Made by a program: the position numbers and the translations under genes. Shown piece after piece: positions 5,750 through 10,930 of a DNA stretch of 10,930 nt. Under the pieces are notes generated by a model. The model saw only the letters and a program-made list of their open reading frames with translations. It had not been told where the DNA came from and searched no databases. This DNA is from Clostridia bacterium. Its GTDB lineage: Bacteria; Bacillota; Clostridia; Christensenellales; Aristaeellaceae. The stretch covers positions 1 to 10,930 of the forward strand of contig JAEDIV010000089.1 in NCBI GenBank assembly GCA_016296675.1, written 5' to 3'. Each line of letters opens with the position of its first letter. Position 1 is the first letter of the stretch.

Positions 5750-8700
5750 TTGTTCTGTCATCTTCACACGCATACCGAATACAGCCTCTTGGACGGCGCG
5801 AACCGCATCAAGGATCTGATTGCGCGCGTAAAGTCCCTGGGCATGACCTCCTGCGCCATTACCGACCATGGCGTCATGTACGGCGTTGTCGATTTTTATA
5901 AGGAAGCCAAAAAGGAAGGCATCCATCCTGTCATTGGCTGCGAAGTATATGTGTGCAAAGATATGGACGTGAAGACGGACGCAGGCCGCGAAATGAGTCA
6001 CCTGATTCTGCTTTGCGAAAATCAGACAGGCTATCAGAACCTGATCAAACTGGTGTCCGAAGGCTTCACGCGCGGTTTTTACTATCGTCCGCGCATTGAT
6101 TACGACCTGTTGAGGCAGCATTCAGAAGGCCTGATCGCGCTTTCCGCGTGCCTGTCGGGCGATCTTCCCAAAGCTGTTTTAAATGGGCGGATGAAGGATG
6201 CGCTCTCGATTGCGCGCATGTATCAGGAGATCTTCGGAAAAGATCACTACTATATCGAGCTTCAGAATCACGGTCTGGCGGAGCAAAAGCAAGTGCTTCC
6301 GGGCCTCATCCGCATCGCAAACGACCTGGACATCCCCCTCGTAATCACCAACGACTGCCATTATTCCACTCGCGAGGACGCCGAAGCCCAGGAAATTCTC
6401 ATGTGCATTCAGACGGGCAAAACCTTAAAGGACGAAAACCGCATGCGCATGGAAACCGACCAGATGTACATCAAAAGCGAAGAGGAAATTCGCGCCCTTT
6501 TTCCCGATTTTGACGACGCGATTCAAAGGACCGAGGAAATCGCCCGCCGCTGCCATGTCGAATTTGATTTTGATACCAAGCATCTGCCCGCCTATCCCCT
6601 GCCCGGAGGAGAAACCGCCGCCGAAATGTTGCGAAGGCTGTGCACGGAAGGCTTGATGCGCAAATATGCTCCCGACCGCACAGACGCCAAAGAGCGCCTC
6701 GATTACGAATTGAATGTCATCGAGACGATGGGCTATGTGGATTATTTCCTGATCGTCTGGGACTTTATCAATTATGCCAAACGAAACGGCATTCTGGTCG
6801 GTCCGGGCCGCGGAAGCGGCGCAGGCTCGATCGTCGCCTATACCCTTGACATCACTGCCATCGACCCCATCGAATACAGCCTGCTCTTTGAGCGCTTTTT
6901 GAATCCCGAGCGCGTGAGCATGCCCGACCTTGACATCGACTTTGACTACGAGCGCCGCGGCGAAGTCATCGAATACGTTCAAAGAAAATACGGCCCCGAC
7001 CACGTGGCACAGATCATCACTTTCGGAACCATGGCCGCGCGCCTTGTATTGCGGGACGTCGGGCGCGTTATGGATCTGCCGTACGGCGTTGTGGATCAGG
7101 TGGCAAAAATGGTGCCGTTTGAACTCAATATGACGCTTGAAAAAGCGCTTGAAGCCAACCCGGATCTGAAAAACGCCTATGACGGCGACGAAGATATCAA
7201 AAAACTGATCGACACGGGCAGAAAGCTTGAAGGTATGCCGCGCCATGCGTCCACCCACGCAGCGGGCGTTCTGATTACGGCAAAGCCCGTATCCGATTAC
7301 GTGCCCCTTCAGACCAACGATCAGGTTATTACCACGCAGTTCCCGATGGGAACCCTGGAATCTTTAGGGCTTCTCAAGATGGACTTTCTGGGGCTTCGCA
7401 CGTTAAACGTCGTGGGCGACAGCCTTCAGCTGATCCGTGAAAACGGCGGCCCGGATATGGACAGCTATGAAATCCCAATGGACGATGCAAGCGTATATCA
7501 GATGATTTCCGCGGGCGATACAGACGGCGTGTTCCAGCTGGAATCCGGCGGCATGCGAAACTTCCTGATGAACATGAAGCCGCAGAATTTCGAAGACATT
7601 ATCGCCGCCATTTCTCTGTATCGCCCCGGCCCCATGGACTCCATTCCGCGTTTTATTCAGGGAAAACAAAACCCTGCCTCCGTAAAATACTTAACGCCCA
7701 AGCTGGAGCCGATTCTCAACGTCACCTACGGCTGCATGGTCTATCAGGAGCAGGTTATGCAGATCGTGCGCGATCTGGCCGGCTACTCGATGGGCCGCAG
7801 CGACCTTGTCCGCCGCGCCATGGCCAAGAAAAAACACGACGTGATGGAGAAGGAAAAGGAATACTTCATAAACGGCAAAATGAACGAAGACGGCACTGTC
7901 GATGTGCCCGGCGCAGTGCGCATGGGCGTAAGCAAGGAAGCCGCCGAAAAGTTGTTTGACGAAATGACCTCCTTTGCTTCTTACGCGTTCAACAAATCCC
8001 ACGCCGCAGCCTACGGCGTTGTCGCGGTCCAGACAGGCTGGCTCAAAAAGCATTATCCCACGGAATTCATGGCCGCGCTCATCAATTCCATCGCGGGATC
8101 CAGCGAAAAGGTCGCCTACTACATCGAATACTGCCGCAAAAACGGCATCGAAATCGCACCGCCCGACGTCAACCGCTCGATGGAGAAATTCTCCGTCGAT
8201 ATGTCCTCAGGAAAGAAAATGATCCGTTTCGGCTTAAACGCCGTCAAAAACGTAGGCCACGGCGCCATCCGTTCCATTATCGAGGTGCGCGAAAAGGGCG
8301 GACTGTACAAGGATCTTTATGACTTTGCCGAGCGAAACGCAGGCCATCTGGTCAACAAAAAAGCTGTGGAATCCCTGATCAAAGCCGGCGCATTCGACTC
8401 CGTGCCCGGAAACCGCGCGCAGAAAATGTGCGTATTTGAAAAGGCTATGGACTCGGCCAGCAAAAAATCCTCTACCGTCTTGGCCGGACAAATTTCGCTC
8501 TTTGGCGAAATGAGCGAAATCGCCTCTCCCACGCCGCCGCTTCCGCCGCTTCAGGAGTTCGGAAGACGCCAGATCCTTTCCATGGAAAAGGAAGTCACCG
8601 GCATCTATGTTTCCGGTCATCCGCTGGAAGAATACGCATCCCAGCTTTCAAAGCTCGACATCAACGCGCGCTATCTTTCCCAGTACGCCGAAGAAAAGAC

Positions 8701-9238
8701 CGACGGCGGCATGTCGATCGATCAGATGAAGGTCAAAATGGGCGGCATACTGACCGACAAGCGCGTAAAAGCCACAAAATCCGGCGGCATGATGGCGATT
8801 GTGAATCTGGAAGACATGTACGGAACGACCGAGGCGCTGGCCTTTCCGCGTGTATATGAGCGCGTGAAGGACAAACTGATCGAAGACACGGTCGTCCTTA
8901 TTACAGGCCGCTTAAGCGCAAGAGAGGATGAAACGCCGAAGCTTCTGATCGACACCGTCTATCCGCTTGAGACCGATCAGGAAACGCAATCAGCCGCGCC
9001 CAATCCAAAGGCGGAAAAGCCTGAAAATCCCAAAAAGCTTTATCTGAAACTTTCAAGAAACCAGCTGGACGCGGTCGAATTCATCCTGGAAACTTCGCCC
9101 GGCACCATTCCCGTATACTTCTATTTTCCGGACGAAAAGAAAACCTTCCGCGCGCCCATGAATCTTTGGGTCAGCGATGATTATGACAAGGACGGGCTGG
9201 AAGGGCTGCTCGGCGCAGGCAGCGTCGTGATGAAATAG
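5750..9238 (+). CDS. dnaE: DNA polymerase III subunit alpha (DnaE)
   Basis: This 1162-residue replicative polymerase extends primed DNA at the replication fork; in Firmicutes DnaE typically works beside PolC. The PHP domain starts at once with FCHLHTHTEYSLLDGA (residues 2-17, metal ligands H4, H6, H8), with TDHG and NDCHY further on. The polymerase core carries MPDLDIDFDYERRG, with catalytic D393 and D395, and the third Asp in KMDFLGLRTL (D545). YRPGPM, YQEQVMQI (about 661), GRSDLVRRAMAKK and FNKSHAAAYG (about 747) complete the palm and fingers. A helix-hairpin-helix region spans about 801-885, an OB fold about 993-1060, and the last 70 residues form the C-terminal domain often seen in clostridial DnaE. 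All key residues are intact. TTG at 5750 is chosen over ATG 5711 because of its RBS, because the family starts at MF(V/C)HLH, and because the promoter -10 lies just before 5711. The next gene follows after 57 bases. Confidence 0.97.
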   Translation: MFCHLHTHTEYSLLDGANRIKDLIARVKSLGMTSCAITDHGVMYGVVDFYKEAKKEGIHPVIGCEVYVCKDMDVKTDAGREMSHLILLCENQTGYQNLIKLVSEGFTRGFYYRPRIDYDLLRQHSEGLIALSACLSGDLPKAVLNGRMKDALSIARMYQEIFGKDHYYIELQNHGLAEQKQVLPGLIRIANDLDIPLVITNDCHYSTREDAEAQEILMCIQTGKTLKDENRMRMETDQMYIKSEEEIRALFPDFDDAIQRTEEIARRCHVEFDFDTKHLPAYPLPGGETAAEMLRRLCTEGLMRKYAPDRTDAKERLDYELNVIETMGYVDYFLIVWDFINYAKRNGILVGPGRGSGAGSIVAYTLDITAIDPIEYSLLFERFLNPERVSMPDLDIDFDYERRGEVIEYVQRKYGPDHVAQIITFGTMAARLVLRDVGRVMDLPYGVVDQVAKMVPFELNMTLEKALEANPDLKNAYDGDEDIKKLIDTGRKLEGMPRHASTHAAGVLITAKPVSDYVPLQTNDQVITTQFPMGTLESLGLLKMDFLGLRTLNVVGDSLQLIRENGGPDMDSYEIPMDDASVYQMISAGDTDGVFQLESGGMRNFLMNMKPQNFEDIIAAISLYRPGPMDSIPRFIQGKQNPASVKYLTPKLEPILNVTYGCMVYQEQVMQIVRDLAGYSMGRSDLVRRAMAKKKHDVMEKEKEYFINGKMNEDGTVDVPGAVRMGVSKEAAEKLFDEMTSFASYAFNKSHAAAYGVVAVQTGWLKKHYPTEFMAALINSIAGSSEKVAYYIEYCRKNGIEIAPPDVNRSMEKFSVDMSSGKKMIRFGLNAVKNVGHGAIRSIIEVREKGGLYKDLYDFAERNAGHLVNKKAVESLIKAGAFDSVPGNRAQKMCVFEKAMDSASKKSSTVLAGQISLFGEMSEIASPTPPLPPLQEFGRRQILSMEKEVTGIYVSGHPLEEYASQLSKLDINARYLSQYAEEKTDGGMSIDQMKVKMGGILTDKRVKATKSGGMMAIVNLEDMYGTTEALAFPRVYERVKDKLIEDTVVLITGRLSAREDETPKLLIDTVYPLETDQETQSAAPNPKAEKPENPKKLYLKLSRNQLDAVEFILETSPGTIPVYFYFPDEKKTFRAPMNLWVSDDYDKDGLEGLLGAGSVVMK

Positions 9239-9254
9239 GCGCCTGATTCGCGCC
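9238..9254 (+). other. Small GC hairpin after dnaE
   Basis: GGCGC (9238-9242) can pair with GCGCC (9250-9254) over a 7-base loop, starting on the last base of the dnaE stop codon. A-rich sequence follows rather than a T tract, so it is a poor terminator. Read-through from dnaE into the glycosyltransferase is plausible. Confidence 0.3.
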
Positions 9255-9295
9255 ATAATAAAACGCATACCGCTTTCCCCCGAAAGGAGCAAACT

Positions 9296-10258
9296 ATGAA
9301 TACCACTTCTCCCGCAAAGGTCTATGTTGTCATCCCCTGCTACAACGAAGAAGAGGCGCTGCCGATCACCGCAAAAACCATGAGCGCGTTCTTTGACGAA
9401 ATGATCAAAGACGGCCTCTTCGCACCGGACAGCCGCATGCTGCTGGTGGACGACGGAAGCCGTGACAAGACGTGGACTGTCATTGAAAATCTCGTCGCCT
9501 CGTCCGAAAAATTCGAAGGACTGAAGCTTGCCCACAACGCAGGCCATCAGAATGCGCTCTGGGCCGGCATGACCGCCGCCTCTCAAAAAGCCGACGCCGT
9601 CATTTCCATCGACGCGGATCTTCAGGACGACATAAACGCCATGCGCGGCTTTATGAAGGAATACTACAGCGGCGCGGACATCGTATACGGCGTTCGCTCC
9701 AAACGCGAAACCGACACATTTTTTAAGCGCATGACCGCCGAAATGTTTTATAAGGGCATGGCTCATCTGGGCGTTGAGACGGTGTTCAATCATGCCGATT
9801 ACCGCCTGATTTCCAAAAGGGCGCTTCATGAGCTTCTGAACTATTCCGAAGTCAATCTGTTTCTGCGCGGCATGGTGCCGACGCTGGGCTATAAAACCGC
9901 CAAGGTCTATTATGAAAGAAGCGAGCGCACAGCCGGCGAAAGCAAATATCCGCTCAAAAAAATGCTGGCCTTCGCCATACAGGGTATCACCAGCTTTTCC
10001 GTAAAGCCCATCCGCATGATCGCGCTTCTGGGCGTAATCTTCGCCCTTGCCGCCGTGGGGATCGGCCTTTACGCGCTCATTTCCATGATCGCAGGAAAAG
10101 CCGTGCCCGGCTGGACGAGCACCATGCTCTCCATCTGGCTGATCGGCGGCGTGCAGCTGATTGCGCTGGGCCTGATCGGCGAATACATCGGCAAAATCTA
10201 TATCGAAGTCAAACGACGTCCGAGATTCATCGTGGAAGAGCACTTAACGCACAAATAA
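9296..10258 (+). CDS. Family 2 glycosyltransferase, DPM1/GtrB-like, with two C-terminal membrane helices
   Basis: The 320-residue product has a GT-A catalytic domain followed by membrane helices, the layout of polyprenyl-phosphate sugar transferases such as GtrB and DPM1. It shows VVIPCYNEEEALP (11-23), LVDDGSRDKTW (50-60), HNAGHQNALWAGM (about 81-93) and the metal-binding DADLQDD (106-112). Two hydrophobic segments at about 238-262 and 273-295 should anchor it in the cytoplasmic membrane with the catalytic part inside. By family it moves a sugar from a nucleotide donor to undecaprenyl phosphate for wall polymer, glycolipid or protein decoration; donor and acceptor cannot be read from sequence. 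AAGGAG at 9284-9289 precedes the ATG by six bases. No companion flippase or acceptor transferase is in the window, so the pathway is unknown. It may share a transcript with dnaE, though no functional link is evident. Confidence 0.9.
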   Translation: MNTTSPAKVYVVIPCYNEEEALPITAKTMSAFFDEMIKDGLFAPDSRMLLVDDGSRDKTWTVIENLVASSEKFEGLKLAHNAGHQNALWAGMTAASQKADAVISIDADLQDDINAMRGFMKEYYSGADIVYGVRSKRETDTFFKRMTAEMFYKGMAHLGVETVFNHADYRLISKRALHELLNYSEVNLFLRGMVPTLGYKTAKVYYERSERTAGESKYPLKKMLAFAIQGITSFSVKPIRMIALLGVIFALAAVGIGLYALISMIAGKAVPGWTSTMLSIWLIGGVQLIALGLIGEYIGKIYIEVKRRPRFIVEEHLTHK

Positions 10259-10304
10259 ACCGCTTTTTTTGAAAAACAAGTTTAAAATGTCTTCATTCGG
10301 CACA

Positions 10305-10334
10305 AAATACCTCTCGCAAGGGAGGTATTTGTTT
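10305..10334 (+). promoter_or_regulatory. Hairpin overlapping the RBS of the lipoprotein gene
   Basis: AAATACCTC (10305-10313) pairs perfectly with GAGGTATTT (10322-10330) over an 8-base loop. The downstream arm contains most of the Shine-Dalgarno GGGAGG (10320-10325), which lies 10 bases before the ATG at 10336. GTTTT follows the stem. It could be a terminator for the glycosyltransferase that doubles as the leader of the next gene, or a structure that hides the RBS and limits translation. Confidence 0.55.
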
Positions 10335-10335
10335 T

Positions 10336-10848
10336 ATGAAAGACGTAAACCGCAAAAAAATCTCAATGGTCCTTTTCCTGTGTCTTGCCATCGCGCTTGT
10401 CATGACTGCGTGCATGAGCAAAACCGGAACCGATGAAAACCCCATGACCACCCCCGTCGCGTCCGCCGCCCCGTCCGTTACCCCGCAGGCCACCGTAGAA
10501 GCGCAGGGTGCATTTGACTGGCTGGTAAACGGCGAAAAGGTTGAAGAGAACTTGTCCAAAATCTCTGAAATCAGCCAAGCCCGCGTGATCGTAGACAGCG
10601 ACACCGCGCTGGTCGCAGTCAAGTTCAACCCCGCCTACAAGGGCGAACTCACCGACCGCATCCGCGATATGATTGCAAATGAAATCAAAAAGGCCGATCC
10701 GCGCGTAAAGAATGTCAGCGTGACCGCAGACGAGAATGCCGTCACAAAGACCTACGCTCTTTCCGACCGTATGCGCGCCGGCGAAGGCATTGAGACGCTC
10801 AAAAAAGACATCGAAGACGTCCTCCGTTCCATCGCGGACAAAATGTAA
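10336..10848 (+). CDS. YhcN/YlaJ-family lipoprotein
   Basis: The 170-residue product begins with KDVNRKK and a hydrophobic stretch (residues 9-23) ending in the lipobox MTAC, so signal peptidase II should cleave before C26 and the protein should be lipid-anchored outside the membrane. The -3 Met is less usual than Leu, but the site is otherwise good. A Pro/Thr/Ser/Ala-rich linker (about 27-52) leads to the conserved domain at about 58-165. The pattern there, KVEENLSKISEISQARVIVDSDTALVAVKF then GELTDRIRDMIANEIKKADPRVKNVSVTAD, matches the YhcN/YlaJ domain of Bacillus and clostridial spore-associated lipoproteins. In Bacillus, members are linked to spore membranes and germination or outgrowth; here the role is inferred from family only. 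A clear sporulation-sigma promoter is not visible upstream. A terminator follows, so it ends its transcription unit. Confidence 0.85.
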   Translation: MKDVNRKKISMVLFLCLAIALVMTACMSKTGTDENPMTTPVASAAPSVTPQATVEAQGAFDWLVNGEKVEENLSKISEISQARVIVDSDTALVAVKFNPAYKGELTDRIRDMIANEIKKADPRVKNVSVTADENAVTKTYALSDRMRAGEGIETLKKDIEDVLRSIADKM

Positions 10849-10851
10849 CAC

Positions 10852-10880
10852 AAAACCCGCCTCGAAAAAGGCGGGTTTTC
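10852..10880 (+). terminator. Rho-independent terminator after the lipoprotein gene
   Basis: An 11-bp perfect stem, AAAACCCGCCT (10852-10862) with AGGCGGGTTTT (10869-10879), closes a 6-base loop four bases after the stop codon. The 3' arm ends in TTTT, and the A run at the 5' end makes it usable from both strands. Confidence 0.9.
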
Positions 10881-10883
10881 AAG

Positions 10884-10910
10884 CCATCAAAAAAGTCCCT
10901 TTTTTGATGG
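10884..10910. terminator. Second, A/T-rich palindromic hairpin
   Basis: CCATCAAAAAA (10884-10894) pairs perfectly with TTTTTTGATGG (10900-10910) over the loop GTCCC, four bases after the preceding terminator stem. The stem lacks a GC-rich base next to the T run, so it is not a textbook terminator in either direction. It could back up the first one or serve a converging gene beyond the window. Confidence 0.5.
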
Positions 10911-10930
10911 GAAGGCCGATCGCCTGAAAT

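Noticed and set aside
6425..7258. Antisense open frame (277 codons) inside dnaE
   Set aside because: It lies opposite the catalytic region of dnaE and has no recognisable domain or RBS.
9053..10243. Long antisense open frame (396 codons) over the dnaE end and glycosyltransferase
   Set aside because: It lies opposite two clearly real genes, has no family resemblance and reflects G+C-rich codon use on the true strand.
10259..10304. Sporulation-sigma promoter before the lipoprotein gene
   Set aside because: TGAAAAA at about 10270 faintly resembles a sigma-G -35, but no matching -10 lies at the right distance.

Overview
The window looks like chromosomal DNA from a spore-forming Firmicute, most likely class Clostridia. 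The evidence is strong AGGAGG-type ribosome binding sites, TATAAT promoters, a DnaE of Gram-positive type and a YhcN/YlaJ-type lipoprotein, a family tied to spores. The genus cannot be read from the sequence.

The window has two unlike halves. The left part (1 to about 3095) is visibly richer in A+T and uses A/T-ending codons. It carries two same-strand genes. The first is a full-length DUF262 protein with a C-terminal HNH-type nuclease motif, resembling GmrSD type IV restriction enzymes. The second is a poorly known 295-residue protein whose C-terminal half resembles abortive-infection C-terminal (HEPN-like) helical domains. Together they look like a small anti-phage module, probably the end of a larger island that starts outside the window. 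Behind them lies a gene-free stretch with about six copies of a roughly 20-bp quasi-palindromic repeat (four in one orientation, two inverted), then a terminator-like hairpin.

At about 3040-3099 the composition changes, and the right part is richer in G+C. It opens with the 5'-truncated end of what looks like a heparinase II/III-family protein, so the boundary is probably where an acquired segment replaced or interrupted a resident gene. A strong terminator follows. Next comes a minus-strand glutaminase A-like (GtaA/DUF4965) protein. A compact divergent promoter region with two mirror-image extended -10 boxes lies between that gene and dnaE, which encodes the DNA polymerase III alpha subunit.

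Downstream of dnaE, on the same strand, are a DPM1/GtrB-like membrane glycosyltransferase and the YhcN/YlaJ-like lipoprotein, which ends in two back-to-back hairpins. The right half is ordinary housekeeping and accessory chromosome. The left half and its junction hold most of the interest.
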